Shown here: positions 34,990 to 47,290 of the stretch, piece after piece
Position numbering within the stretch: position 1 is the first letter of the stretch
Layout of the letters: each line of letters starts with the position of its first letter
Assembly (NCBI RefSeq): GCF_040939455.1
Contig: NC_134106.1
Location: 71,774,001-71,838,000, forward strand
Reading direction: 5' to 3'
Length of the DNA stretch: 64,000 bases
Source of the DNA: Microcebus murinus
Taxonomy: Eukaryota > Chordata > Mammalia > Primates > Cheirogaleidae
The notes under the pieces: model-generated
What the model was told of the DNA's origin: nothing
Database searches by the model: none
Seen by the model: only the letters and a program-made list of their open reading frames with translations
Translations under genes and position numbers: made by a program

Positions 34990-35125
34990 TTGTCACTAAA
35001 ATGTAAGCTCCACAGAAGCAAGGGTATATGTTCATTCTGTTCACTGCTGTATCCTCAGAACCAAGAATAATGACTAGCACATAGCAGGTGCCCAATAAAT
35101 ATTTGTTGAATGAACGAATAGACAC
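34990..35125 (+). mobile_element. L2 3' end
   Basis: AAAATGTAAGCTCCACAGAA, TCATTCTGTTCACTGCTGTA, GACTAGCACATAGCAGGTGC and CAATAAATATTTGTTGAATG follow the L2 3' consensus. Confidence 0.88.
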
Positions 35126-35713
35126 TCTAAAAAGAATCAGAAAGGGATTATAGCGCTTACATCACATGAGAGCTTTGGATACAAACAAGACATCAACAAG
35201 TCTGAAGTGGGGTCTCCCGAGCCACCCACTCCAGCTTAGACTTCTAACTATCATCAGCCCAATATTCCAGAGTCTTCGTGGCAAGTGACAGCCCTTCTAA
35301 GCTTTAGGGTTTTGTTTTCCATCTGTAAATTAAAATTTATCTTTGCCCATCTTACCTCATGAGACTGATCAAAGAGACTGATCTGTAAAGTCCTCAGTAG
35401 GATTCTCACCATCCCCAGGAGATGTTTATTCATTCCTGGAGTAGAAAGAAAACAAGGTAGCTGTGGACATAAAGATGTGCAAAGGGCTAGTTGTCCCCAT
35501 CATAGCTTTCTGACCACTGGGGACCCTTGGGGGTTAAGGGATCTTCACCAACAGCCAACTACAGGCATAGCAAGCCCCTGGTGCTGGTTCTCTGGGAGGG
35601 GAACCCTGAATCCCACACCCAACAGCCCAGCCCCCCAAACCACTCCACAACTCAGAGAGTCTCTCAAGGGAGCTATATGTTTCTTCATAACTTATTATCT
35701 TCTAATATGCACG
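35126..35713. other. Intergenic DNA, nothing recognised
   Basis: Moderate GC sequence directly before the Tigger element. No coding or repeat signature is supported. Confidence 0.35.
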
Positions 35714-35837
35714 TACAGTCAATCCTCCTTATTTGCAGATTCTATGTTTGTGAATTTACCTACTTGCTAAAATTTATTTGTAATCACCAAATCAACATAC
35801 ACAGAAATTTTTTAGTTATATGCAAACTATAGGGTCC

Positions 35838-36325
35838 CGCAGGTCCTCCTACTCTTTCTCTTGTTCTGACAGAGAAACACAGAATTCCTTGGCAGCTCTG
35901 TGACCAAGCTGGCTACATATTTTCCCCTGCAGATTTGAAACCAAGCTGTGACCTTGAACATACCCAGGCACTGATAAAGGTATCTAGGTTGTTGCCTAAA
36001 ACACTGAAAGAAACTAGCCCCGACCTTGAGCCAAATTTCTTAATCCTCATATAAACTCCATACCCTGACCCCTTCACTGCAGACATACTTAGGTAGAGCA
36101 TCCCTTTCTCTCTCTGTCCACCAGAGAATAATACCCTGCAGCTCTCCTCTGTAAGTAAGTTTCCCTAATAAATGCTTTGGACGAATCACCCTGACGTTTA
36201 GTTCCTTTTCTCTTTGGAATCCCAATCAGCCCCATCTTGCCAGGGTTTGGGGCACCCGTTATGGGAATTCCCCTGCTGCTGCTTTTGTGATGACTCCAGC
36301 CATGGATTTGGGCAGAGGGAACACA
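35838..36325 (+). mobile_element. Probable solo LTR inserted in the Tigger element
   Basis: Tigger text stops near ATATGCAAAC and resumes at ACAGACATGCACAGAGTGG. Between them lie a TATA-like CATATAAACTCC at about 36049, an AATAAA at 36168-36173 and a U5-like CT-rich stretch. TTTGGGGCACCCG near 36248 could be a primer-binding-site region. This is LTR architecture, but the family and exact edges are uncertain and no viral genes are visible. Confidence 0.5.
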
Positions 36326-36516
36326 GACATGCACAGAGTGGCAAAATATTCGAGTTGCCTAACGTGCACGGTAGCAGCTGAGGTTGAACAAGGTAATGTT
36401 CTGCATTCTTGTTTCAGTTCTCATGCTGTAATCAAGTGTCCTTTCTACCATCTATTTTGTGCCCTTTTTTTCTCTTTGCTGAGGTTTTGAGCTTTATGTT
36501 GGTGGTTTTGCTGGGT

Positions 36517-36793
36517 TTTTTGTTTGTTTGAGACAGAGTTTCACTCTGTTGCCCTGGTAGAGTGCAGTGGTGTTGTCATAGTTCACAACAACCTCAAACT
36601 CTTGGGCTCAAGGGATCCTCCTGCCTCAGCCTCCCAAATAGCTGGGACTATAAGTTACACCACCATGCCTGGCTAATTTTTCTATTTTTAGTAGAGACGA
36701 GGTCTCACTCTCGCTCAAGCTAGTCTTGAACTCCTGAGCTCCAGCAATCCTCCTGCCTTGGCCTCCCAGAGTGCTAGGATTACAGGTATGAGC
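36517..36793 (-). mobile_element. Alu, antisense, inside the Tigger element
   Basis: Reverse Alu from TTGTTTGTTTGAGACAGAGT to TGCTAGGATTACAGGTATGAG. TTTTGCTG occurs just before (36506-36513) and just after (36795-36802), a short target duplication within Tigger sequence. Confidence 0.9.
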
Positions 36794-37191
36794 ATTTTGC
36801 TGTTTAAAATGGCCCCCAAGCACAGTGCTGAAGTGCTATCTAGGCTTCCCAAGCACAGGAAACTGTGATGTACCTTATGGAGAAAATATAGGCATTAGAT
36901 AAGCTTCCTTCAGACACGGGTTATAGTGCTGTTGCAGTGAGTTCAATGTTAATGAAGCAATCATATATATTAAGCAGAAACACACAACGTTATATTTTGA
37001 CTGGTTGATGAAAATGTCATGATCAGAGGCTCACAGGAACCTCATTCTGTATTTCCCTAAGAACAAAAGTTCAGTATTTGCTAATTCAGCATTTGTAGTA
37101 TATACTACTGGGAAGTGCTCTGTAGAACATAATTACTGGGAATAGGGAGAATGGACTGTACTTTGTTAATTTATTTTACTTACTGTCTCCC

Positions 37192-37973
37192 TGATATGGT
37201 TTGAATGTTTGTCCTCTCTAAATCTCAGGTTGAAGTTTGATTCGCAGTGTCGGAGGTGGGGCCGAGCGGGAGGTGTTTGGGTCATGGGGCAGATCCCTCA
37301 AGAATGGCTCCATGCCCTCCCCGTGATAATGAGTTCTTGCTCTCTTAGTTCACTGCAAGAGCTGGCTGTTTAGAGTGTCACACCTCCCCTGCACCACCTT
37401 GTTCTCTCTCTTGCCATGTGACCCCCCAGCTCCTCTCTTGCCCTCTGCCTTGATTGAAAGCTCCCTGAAGCCTTTACTGTTAGATTCAGAGCCCAGAGGG
37501 AGACACTCAAAGCCTCAGGTGTAGCCAAATGCTGTTAATTTGAGCATCTGGGTGCAGATGGGCTGAGGCCAAAAAGAGCATCCACACCAGGAAGAGGACA
37601 GCCTTGGGTTTTATAGGAGGTTTGGATGGAAGTTTGAGGAGGGTGAATTTTTCTGAATAGTAACCCGTTCCTGCCAGTGTTGCTGCAGCCATCTGTGGTC
37701 AGAGTTAAATTTACAAACTCTGGACTCTCCAGACTCCTGTGGGTACAGTTTCATAGGCCTTATGATCACTATCTAAGTTTTCCATTAACTGCATTCTGTC
37801 GTGTACATACATGCTGGCTTCCCATGCTGAGCAGCCTACCATTCACCAGAATACATGCTGGTGCCGTGCTTCTTGTACAGCCTCCAGAACCAGGAGCCAA
37901 ATAAACCTCTTTTCTTTATAAATTACTCCACCTCAGATATTTCCTTTATGGCAATGCAAAATGAACTTACACA
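37192..37973 (+). mobile_element. MST-type MaLR LTR, split by an insert
   Basis: It begins TGATATGGTTTGAATGTTTG and ends AATGCAAAATGAACTTACACA, with GAGGTGTTTGGGTCATGGGG and AACCTCTTTTCTTTATAAAT inside, in MST order. An exact 5-bp duplication (CTCCC) flanks it at 37187-37191 and 37974-37978. About 370 bp at 37474-37843 are foreign. Confidence 0.88.
37474..37843. mobile_element. Unidentified insert within the MST LTR
   Basis: MST text breaks after CTCCCTGAAGCC and resumes at CACCAGAATACATGCTGGTG, leaving about 370 bp of unrelated sequence. It starts near TGTTAGATTCAGAGC and ends near CCTACCATTCA, which would fit TG...CA LTR ends. No clean target duplication or polyadenylation signal is seen, so its class is open. 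Confidence 0.5.
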
Positions 37974-37977
37974 CTCC

Positions 37978-38115
37978 CCCACTAGAATGTAAGCTCATAA
38001 GGACAGAGATTCTTACTTTTTTTTTTCTAATCTGTTTTGTTCATTGCTGTGTCCCTGGTACCTAGAACAGCGCCTGTACAGAACAGACACTCAGTACATA
38101 TTTGTGGAGTGTGTG
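37978..38115 (+). mobile_element. L2 3' end
   Basis: ACTAGAATGTAAGCTCATAA, TTTTGTTCATTGCTGTGTCC and ACACTCAGTACATATTTGTG follow the L2 3' consensus, directly after the MST LTR. Confidence 0.8.
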
Positions 38116-39258
38116 AGTGGGAAGGGGAAGAGTGGGGCTCAAGTCCACAGCATGTGCCCTCCGGTGGGCAGATTTTAATATTGTCTCCCCTGTCATTGTC
38201 TTTCTCCCGGCCACACAGCATAGCAGCATGCACCCATTACCTTTCCTGGTTGTGCTCGGTGTCAGGAAGAACGTTCCCCCATCTCCTTGGGCTTTTGTAC
38301 ATCTTACAAGACCCTGTCTGGAGCAAACCTAATCAACTCCCTGCTTTGCTGCTTCTAGAGTTTTGTTCACACCTAACAGGAGGTGGTGAAGTTGCTTGTG
38401 TTTGATTATACATCTTGCATTCCCTGTAGACTGGGAAATCCTAGCGAGACTGGGCCTGGCTTATTCATTGATGGTTTCTGGCTCCTTGCCTCATGGCCCT
38501 GTGGTAGACATATGGCAGGTGTCCCATATAAGCGTGTGGAATGAGTGAATAAATGAATGAATGAAAAAATAAGACACGCTCCCAAATTATGCCCTCTTCA
38601 CTGGCACTGCATTTATCCACTTAAATCCACCCCATTTAGCTCTGACTGTCTCTGCCTGGCTGATATTTGTGTTTATGTGGAAGTGTGGCCACACAGAAGG
38701 CTGAAGACAAGATGGCCCTGGCAGCCCCAGACTTACAATCCCCCAGCTTGGCAGCCACAGCAGAAAGAGAATTTCAATTCCTCCAGGTATACATATCAAC
38801 CCAGAGAAGAGGCTGATGGGTCTTCTCCCCCTATTCCCAGCTTCTACCCCTCTCTCTCTTTAGCTTCCTGACTTCTGCGGAGTGTCTGAAGCCTTGCTGG
38901 TGGCCATCTAAGTTCATTCATTCTTTATCCCATAAAGCTGGGCTGGACCAAACCTAGCAGAGCTCACTGCTCACGCCTCCTTCCCCAAGGGCCCAGGATC
39001 CTCTGGGAAGGGCCTGGAGGGAGTTGACTGGATTTCATGGGCAATGTCTCACTGAGAAATGTGAAGGAAGGTCACACTTCCCTTCCACGACTTTGTTCCA
39101 GTAGGCCTGGCTGACAAGTCCCGAAAAGTAAGAGAAGCTCTTTCTCCAAAAGTGAGAATTGTGCTGATTATATGAACTGAGAATTTCTAGACCAGGAGAA
39201 ACCTAGTTCATCCCCTTCCTTTAAGGAGACAAAATTTTGGCTATTCCAGAAGATTCTA
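38116..39258. other. Intergenic DNA; L2-like tail at 38480-38575
   Basis: GAGTGAATAAATGAATGAAT near 38545 is an L2-type end. The open frames at 38037-38405 and 38557-38871 have no recognisable domain. Otherwise nothing is recognised. Confidence 0.35.
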
Positions 39259-39345
39259 TCTCAGTAGAAATAATAATAATTATTAAAATAATTATCATTA
39301 CAATAATAATTGTTATTATTACAATAATAATTATTTTTAAAACGT
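39259..39345. repeat. AAT/ATT-rich near-palindromic microsatellite
   Basis: Runs of AAT and ATT alternate so that stretches such as AATAATAATTGTTATTATT are nearly self-complementary. Confidence 0.8.
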
Positions 39346-39778
39346 CAGTTTCTTTATCCATAAAATGATGATCTCCCACAAGGTTGTTTATAAGATAAAC
39401 TAAAATTAAGCAAAATAACAGATATGAAGTGGGTAGCACCTGCAGGGCAGATGCAAAGGATTCACACCCTAAATTTCAGCTGCTTCCTTGCAACAACCAC
39501 AATGAAACAAAGATTGTTTTATTAGAATAATGGTACTTGGTTATTGAATGAAAAGTACACAAATATCTAAAAATGCATACATGCTATATATATATAAAGA
39601 AATAATATTTATATATACAAATATATGAATAAATAATAAATATTTACATTATTTATAAAAACATATACATAACTAATATATAAGTAAAATATTTATAGGA
39701 TATAAATATTACCTATATCCTGGATATTTATATTCTTTAATTTTCATAAAACATTTTATTTTAACAAAACAATCTTTT
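39346..39778. other. MIR remnant, then AT-rich DNA
   Basis: TTCTTTATCCATAAAATGAT at 39350 resembles sense MIR. From 39575 to 39745 the sequence is almost only A and T (TATATATATA, AATATTTATA). Confidence 0.5.
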
Positions 39779-40128
39779 GGCCGGACGTGGTGGCTCACGC
39801 CTGTAATCCTAGCACTTTGGGAGGCCGAGGCGGGCGGATTGCTCAAGGTCAGGAGTTCAAAACCAGCCTGAGCAAGACCCCGTCTCTACCAAAAATGAAA
39901 TAAATTAATTGACCAACTAAAAATATATATACAAAAAATTAGCCGGGCATGGTGGTGCATGCCTGTAGTCCCAGCTACTCGGGAGGCTGAGGCAGTAGGA
40001 TTGCTGAGCCCCGGAGATTGAGGTTGCTGTGAGCTAGGCTGACACCACGGCACTCACACTCACTCTAGCCTGGGCAACAAAGTGAGACTCTGTCTCAAAA
40101 AAAAAAAAACAAACAAACAAAAAAAACC
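39779..40128 (+). mobile_element. Strepsirrhine-type Alu, full length
   Basis: Sense Alu from GGCCGGACGTGGTGGCTC to a poly-A tail with AAACAAAC units, and the AATTAATTGACCAACTAA middle. The CAATCTTTT before it is nearly repeated (CAATCTTTC) after the tail. Confidence 0.95.
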
Positions 40129-41350
<1,222 letters not shown>

Positions 41351-41364
41351 AAGAACCCTTGTCC

Positions 41365-42083
41365 TAGCCCAAGTTGTGAAATTGCCAGGTGTGCATCTCC
41401 TTCCCTCCTTCCTTCTGTTCTGCTTCTACCTCCCTCTCCTGGCAAATCTCCTCTCGACAGCACAGCCCATCAGACACAGGGCCCCCATTCTGGGGGCAGG
41501 GTGGCTAAAGTCAAAGACTTGACCAGCCACCTGAGAGTCTCCCAGGGGCCATCTCCTGGGACCTGCATTGCTTTTCTATAGTTGGGACCATTTCTGAAAA
41601 CACAGATCTCTTTTTTCTTCTAGGTGCAGTCAGCATCATACTGTTTAAATGCAAATTCCCCAAACCCTGCTAGTGCAAATGTCTAGGACAGCAGGGCTGA
41701 CATAGCCACCAGGCACAGTAGGCACAGTGCCTAGGGCCCATGATATTTTAAGGGCCCATGAAAATGTTTTAATTTCTTTTTAAATGTGAGGGGGGAAATG
41801 GACACAATGTAGCCTGGATTATGTTCTTTGTACCCGCGCTATGGTAAAATATAATTTTTACAGACAAAGGTGCCCATAAATATTGTTGAACACCTACTAC
41901 ATGCTCAATTTGAATGAAGGACTGACTACACGCTAAGGTAGGGTAACTGGTTTGTTTTGTTTTGTTTTTTATGCTCCCAAATTGGAATAGCAATCTAACA
42001 AATATAAATATGCTGCTTTGGATAATAGTGGAAGAAATAAACCTCAAACATTCAGGCAGCATCTTGAAAACCCAGTATTTTCA
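41365..42083. other. Intergenic DNA; (TTTTG) stretch at 41951-41968
   Basis: A duplicated GGGCCCATGA phrase lies at 41736 and 41753. At 41860-41905, ACCTACTACATGCTCAATTT resembles a MIR or L2 end. Nothing else is supported. Confidence 0.35.
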
Positions 42084-42429
<346 letters not shown>

Positions 42430-42443
42430 TTATCCAGATGCTG

Positions 42444-42797
42444 CATGTCTGAATGTTAGTATCCCTCCAAGATTTACATGTTGAAATCCTAATCCCCTAG
42501 GTGATGGAATTAGGAACTGGGGCTTTTGGGAAGTGATTAGGTTGTTTGTGCTCTGCCCTCATGAATAGGATTAGTGTCCTTTTAAAGAGGCCCAAGAGAG
42601 ACCCCTTGCCCATTTTACTATGAGAGGATGCAGCAAGAATTCACCATCTATGAACCACAAAACAGGCCCTTGACAAACAATGAATCTACTTTGATCTTGG
42701 ACTTCCAAGCCTCCAGAACTGTGAAAAATAAATTTTGTTGTTTATAAACTACCCAGTTTATGGTATTTTGTTGTAGCAGCCCAAATGGACTAAGACA
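42444..42797 (+). mobile_element. MLT1A/B-type MaLR LTR
   Basis: GTTGAAATCCTAATCCCCTA, TGCCCTCATGAATAGGATTA, GATCTTGGACTTCCAAGCCT, CCAGAACTGTGAAAAATAAA and the end CAAATGGACTAAGACA follow the MLT1 consensus in order. Confidence 0.88.
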
Positions 42798-43424
42798 TTG
42801 CACTCCAGTGAATTTATACAGGTTCCCTTTATATCTCGGGGACTTTGGTGATGAATTTAAAAAATATTCCTAAAACACTATCCATCACTTTCTCAAAAAT
42901 CACTGGGAGGCCTTCCTGAAAGATTTGTGCAGAAATATCTGAAGTCAAAGCCAAATTTGTCACACTATACTGTTTTTTTCCACTCTATCCCTAATACCAC
43001 TCTCCCCCTTCTTGTCAGCGAATGATAGAATTAGATCAATTCAAACGTTATGCTCTAATTAAGAGAGAGTTTGTCTGTGTTTCTTTGAATCTAAATCCAG
43101 TGTCATGGACTTGCAGATCATGTCCCTCTCCCTGTGAGGGACTTGGATCAGATCCTAGGAATAGTACCATCCCCACTGATGGGATGGGAGGTGAGAAACT
43201 GAGTAGACAGAATAGCATCCCTCTCAATATTCATAGCTAAGAAAAGACATTTCTGATGTACTAAACAAAACTTTGGAGGTAAATTAGCACCATGACTAAT
43301 TTAGCCATTGCTGTCAGCCACCTTCAGATAAGTATCAATAGCTTCATGATACATTTTGTATTTCTTTGCATTGTGTGATGTTTTTTGTATATTAAAGAAA
43401 TTGAAAGAAAAAAATTCATAGCTA
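42798..43424. other. Intergenic DNA, nothing recognised
   Basis: Short single-copy-looking DNA between two MLT1 LTRs. No coding signal. Confidence 0.35.
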
Positions 43425-43840
43425 TGCAGCACCTCAGAATATGACCTAATTTGGAAATAGGATCTTTGTAGATATAATTAGTTAAGATGAGGTCATATGA
43501 GATTAAGCTAGGCCCTAAATCCAATATCTGGTGCCTTATAAGAAGATGAGAGGACACACGGAGACATACACAAGGAAGAAGACCATGTGATGATGGAGAC
43601 AGAGATGGGAGATGCATCCTGTGGGAGCGATACAGCCAAGGAATGCCAAGGATTGCTGGCGATCACCCAAAGCTAGGAGCGAGACGTGGAACAGATTCTG
43701 CCTCAGAGCCTTGAGAAGGAACCAACCCTGCCAACACTCTGATTTCAGACTTCTGGCCTCCAGAATTGTGACAGAATACATTTCCGTTTTAAGCCACCCA
43801 GTCTGGTAATTTGTCACAGCCGCCCTAGCAAACTGCCATG
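43425..43840 (+). mobile_element. MLT1D-type MaLR LTR
   Basis: GAATATGACCTAATTTGGAA, AGTTAAGATGAGGTCATATG, GAATGCCAAGGATTGCTGGC, CTGATTTCAGACTTCTGGCC and the end GCCGCCCTAGCAAACTG follow the MLT1D outline. Confidence 0.85.
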
Positions 43841-44214
43841 GGGAGACTGCCCTCAGAAGCCCCCTTGGAGCTGCCTTTGTTTTTCCATGTCCTCTGTGGT
43901 CAGGGGTCTGCCTGTATCACCTGCAGGGCCCAGGTTGGGAATCTCAGTTACATGAGCAAAATGTACAGTGCTATGGCTTTGTGATGGCAGCCATAAGAAA
44001 TGGCCTTGGAAAATAGCTCTTTGCAAAGTCCAGGCATTGGCCCAGGGCCAGGATGTGCCCTACACTTGTTTTCCTCTCTCTACAGTAGAGATGATACTAT
44101 GGCCTGAGTGTGCAGGTAATATTAGTGAATTAGCAGAATTTTGCTAAAAATTCTGGGTGCTGGGGAGACAACCAGGAGGCAAAAGGTATTTGGAGGCTAT
44201 GGTCCAGTTCTTAT
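43841..44214. other. Intergenic DNA, nothing recognised
   Basis: No repeat or exon was identified between the MLT1D LTR and the following MIR. Confidence 0.35.
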
Positions 44215-44595
44215 TAAAAATGTAATAATAAAAACTGTCGTTTATTAAGCACTTAGCAGGCCAGGCACCATGCTAAGCACTTTACATGCATTGTCTCATT
44301 TTAGTCTACTACCTAGCCCAGGTGTCCTCAAACTACAGCCCATGGGCCACATGCAGCCCACCGAGGACATTTATCCGGCCCGCCAGGTGTTTTTGCCGCC
44401 ACTGCCTGTCCTGTTTAGCAGCTGACTCGTCCCGGGCCCACAGTGTGCACTCTCCAACGGTCTGAGGGACAGTGAACTGGCCCCTGTTCAAAAAGTTTGA
44501 GGGCCCCCAATAGCCTTTTTATGTAAATAATGTGTCCAAGGTCAAGGAGCTAGTAAGTAACAGAGAAGGGCAGATAAGACACGTGCACATAAAAA
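44215..44595 (-). mobile_element. MIR, antisense, split by a hAT-like element
   Basis: TTTATTAAGCACTTAGCAGG and GCTAAGCACTTTACATGCAT up to 44318, then GTGTCCAAGGTCAAGGAGCT with AGTAAGTAACAGAG from 44530, are the two halves of one reverse MIR. Confidence 0.75.
44319..44509. mobile_element. Small non-autonomous hAT-like DNA transposon
   Basis: Begins CAGGTGTCCTCAAACTAC and ends AAAGTTTGAGGGCCCCCA. The end reversed (TGGGGGCCCTCAAACTTT) pairs with the start, giving terminal inverted repeats of about 16 bp. It is about 190 bp long, with GGCCACATGCAGCCCACCGA near the left end. ACCTAGCC before and AATAGCCT after could be a decayed 8-bp duplication. It cleanly interrupts a MIR. There is no coding capacity. 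Confidence 0.65.
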
Positions 44596-44714
44596 GAAAG
44601 ACAGGAAAAAACATCAGAGCTGAAGATAGCATGGGGCTTAGGACACAATTTAGCAGGAGAAGCAACATGCAGTGATAGAAAAAACCTAAAAAATAGAGAC
44701 AAAAATAGTTTCAA

Positions 44715-44830
44715 CCTCACAGGGTTGTTCTGAAGCCTAAATGAGCTAATATTTCAAAGGATTTTTTTCTCAAGTATATAGCATAAAGTAAACTCTCAGT
44801 AAACATCAGCTATTCTAATTATTGTGAAAT
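44715..44830 (+). mobile_element. MIR 3' fragment
   Basis: CCTCACAGGGTTGTTCTGAA followed by AAATGAGCTAATATTTCAAA and ACTCTCAGTAAACATCAGCT is the sense MIR end. Confidence 0.7.
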
Positions 44831-45464
44831 TGGGTGAAGTAGAGAGCCAGAGCCTTCCAAATGGAAAGATTGTCTACAGAAAAAGTGGAGATTCAGAAAT
44901 GGGTATATTTTATCCTAAAGTTATTTGTCGACACTGAGCATGCAGATAAAGAAAACACAAATATGAGTGGCTAAATAAACAAAAGGCATTGGAAGGTACT
45001 CTGTGTGATCTCCTGAGCTGGAAGGTCCTTAAAGTAGCCAGGGGAGTGGTCAGGTGACACCAAGCTCCAGGCCATTTCCTACCTCCCCTACCCTGTGCCG
45101 AAGTGCATTGAGCTATTTTACTGGCCCGACGAACTTCATCACGGGATTATGTCTAAAGAAAGAACTGTGATTCTTAACTTTGCCCCTTGCCGCCCTGTGA
45201 CATTAGGCACATGCCTTCATCTCTCTGAGCCCCATTGTGACCACCCATCTCCAACGGTGGTCAGGAGCATTATATCATTCAATGTGCATCAGGAGTATAG
45301 AACAGCACTAACACCTAGTATGAGCCAAAGGAGTCTGCTATTGCCTTACGGACTGGGAAACCTCTGACAAGTGACAGAAAATGGCTCCCTTAAGTGGTAG
45401 CAAAGCCAGGCCAAACTAATCTTTGACCTGCTGGACATACTCCCATAATCCTGACCTATGCTTC
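44831..45464. other. Intergenic DNA, nothing firmly recognised
   Basis: CCCCTTGCCGCCCTGTGACA near 45180 with ATTAGGCACATGCCTTCATC could be a MIR core trace. An open frame of 90 codons (45095-45367) has no recognisable domain. Confidence 0.35.
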
Positions 45465-45660
45465 CTCTATGCCTGACACTGTGCAAAGGGCCTCACAAAT
45501 ATAACTCATTTAAGCTCAGGAAGTGAGTGTTGTTATTCCCCCATTTTACAGATAAGGAAACTGAGGCCCAGAACAGTCAAGTAGCTTGCCCAAGGGCTCA
45601 GAGCTTGTTAGAGATAGAGCAGGTTTGCAAACACAGGCAATCTGGCAGCAAGCTATCAAA
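45465..45660 (-). mobile_element. MIR, antisense
   Basis: TATGCCTGACACTGTGCAAA, CCCATTTTACAGATAAGGAA, ACTGAGGCCCAGAACAGTCA and GTAGCTTGCCCAAGGGCTCA are the reverse MIR consensus in order. Confidence 0.92.
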
Positions 45661-46189
45661 CTTTGCCTTGATCAGTTGATGTATCCATTTGTAGTACAAT
45701 CTCAAAAGAGAGTTGGTGAGGGACAAAAGTTGGGAGGTCTGGGATGTAATTTCAGGGGTAGAGGGAGGTGGTTCACTGGGCTGTGTGTGGGGCGGGCGTG
45801 GGGTTCTGACCTTTGTAAACTGGCTCTAGGGGAGCTCCGGGGGAGCAGCCCACTGGGACAGTGTCCTCCAAAACCCAACCTCTCCTTGCTGAATCCCCAT
45901 TCCCCATCTGTGAGACAGGGATAGTCTTCTTATACTTCTTTTGCTTTACTCTCAGGATTATATTAAGCAGTGTCTGCAGCGCAAATGGCACACAGTGTCC
46001 CTGCATTCATATTGCTTCCTCTTCACCCCCAGCCTACTCTGTCCCCTCCCCATCTCCCCTTCCCCCTCCCCACCTTCCCGCTCATTGCAGAGCGGGGTGT
46101 TGCAGCTCTTTCCTGCAAATAACCCTCCATCAGATGAGAAAATAATTCCAATGGATGTCGATCGATCTAAACTTAATAGTAACTAACAG

Positions 46190-46370
46190 TTAAAACGATA
46201 TTATGTACCAGGCTGGTGGAAAGTGCTTTAAATGAATTTTCCTCGTTAAACCTTCAATTTCTAGAGGTTTTAGAGACCTCAGTGAGTAACATGCCTGAGG
46301 CCACCCACGGATTTAGCGTCAGAGCAGGGTTTGGACCCAGCCACCCAACCCAAGCCAAGGGCGCTCGTCC
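46190..46370 (-). mobile_element. MIR, antisense, diverged
   Basis: TTATGTACCAGGCTGGTGGA, AACATGCCTGAGGCCACCCA and CAGAGCAGGGTTTGGACCCA follow the reverse MIR order. Confidence 0.65.
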
Positions 46371-47019
46371 AGTGCATGCACCCTGCAGTCTGTCCCGCTG
46401 AGAAGCTGGCCTGAGCCACCGGATTTCTCCTTGCATCTAGCCCTGTCGCTAAGACAAGGCCCACGTTCCGCAGCCCAGAGAAGGGGACTCCTGGGGCTCT
46501 GGCCTGGGCGGGTGCGCCCTCTGGGGGAGCAGGCGGGGAAGGCCTGAAAAAAAAAAAACCTGCGGTGGGTGGGGAGGACGGGGGGTTGGAAGACCCCACT
46601 ACCTGGCGCAGATGCTTAGCCCATCATGAGGGACTGAGGCTCAGCGAAGTCCCTGAGTAAAACCCACGTTCAAACCCAGACTGATAGAACACTTATCCTC
46701 CGTGAGGATCTGGAGTGTATCAGAAATGGGTGGGTAAGAATTTCAAAACAAGAGATGTGCCCACAGGAGCCACCATGGGACGCGGTCCCTGGTGGGGGCC
46801 AGCTGACATCTAGGCATCATGTGCAGTCCTGGGCTCGTCAGAGGCAGCCAGGCAGGCGAAAACTGTTCATGTCCAACTCAGAGAGTATCAAACTTGAGGG
46901 GAATAGGACAGTTGGGGCCACTGGTGCTCAAAAGGGATTCCTGCTTTGGGGGGTGGGGATTGGAATTAAGGAAAAACTCTGGAGTTTCTGTGATTGAAAT
47001 GTCTGTCAAGAATCTGTGA
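46371..47019. other. Intergenic DNA, locally GC-rich, with CTCF-like motif
   Basis: A GC-rich patch spans 46440-46600. CGCCCTCTGGGGG at 46515-46527 resembles the CTCF core. No exon is supported. Confidence 0.35.
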
Positions 47020-47180
47020 TTTTGTGGTGGCTCATGCCCGTAAGCCTAGCACTTTGGGAGGCTGAGGCAGGAGGATTGCTTGAGCCCAGGAGTTTGAAGT
47101 TGCAGCGAGCTATGATAGTGCCACTGCATTCCAGTCTGGACAACAGAGTGAGACCCTGTCTCAAACAAACAAACAAAAAT
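47020..47180 (+). mobile_element. Short Alu monomer-like element
   Basis: TGGTGGCTCATGCCCGTAAG joins GGAGGATTGCTTGAGCCCAG and ends GAGACCCTGTCTCAAACAAA, about 160 bp. It reads as one arm or an internally deleted Alu. AATCTGTGATT lies on both sides (about 47010 and 47179), so it is a complete insertion. Confidence 0.85.
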
Positions 47181-47290
47181 CTGTGATTCCATGACAGGTG
47201 CTGCTCCAAGGAAAAGTGCATCCTGGAAGTCAGCTCACACCTGGGGTTAATCTGAGGATTATAGAAGCAGGAGGGAATATTAAGGCAGAT

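Larger units (their letters stand above)
35716..37158 (+). mobile_element. Tigger-type (Tc1/mariner) DNA transposon, broken by two insertions
   Basis: It starts CAGTCAATCCTCCTTATTTG and ends GGGAGAATGGACTG; the end read in reverse (CAGTCCATTCTCCCTATT) pairs with the start as terminal inverted repeats. TA dinucleotides flank it at 35714-35715 and 37159-37160. At 36814 ATGGCCCCCAAGCACAGTG begins a remnant of the CENP-B-like DNA-binding part of a Tigger transposase, soon broken by a stop and indels. An LTR-like block (about 35838-36325) and an Alu (36517-36793) lie inside it. Confidence 0.85.
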
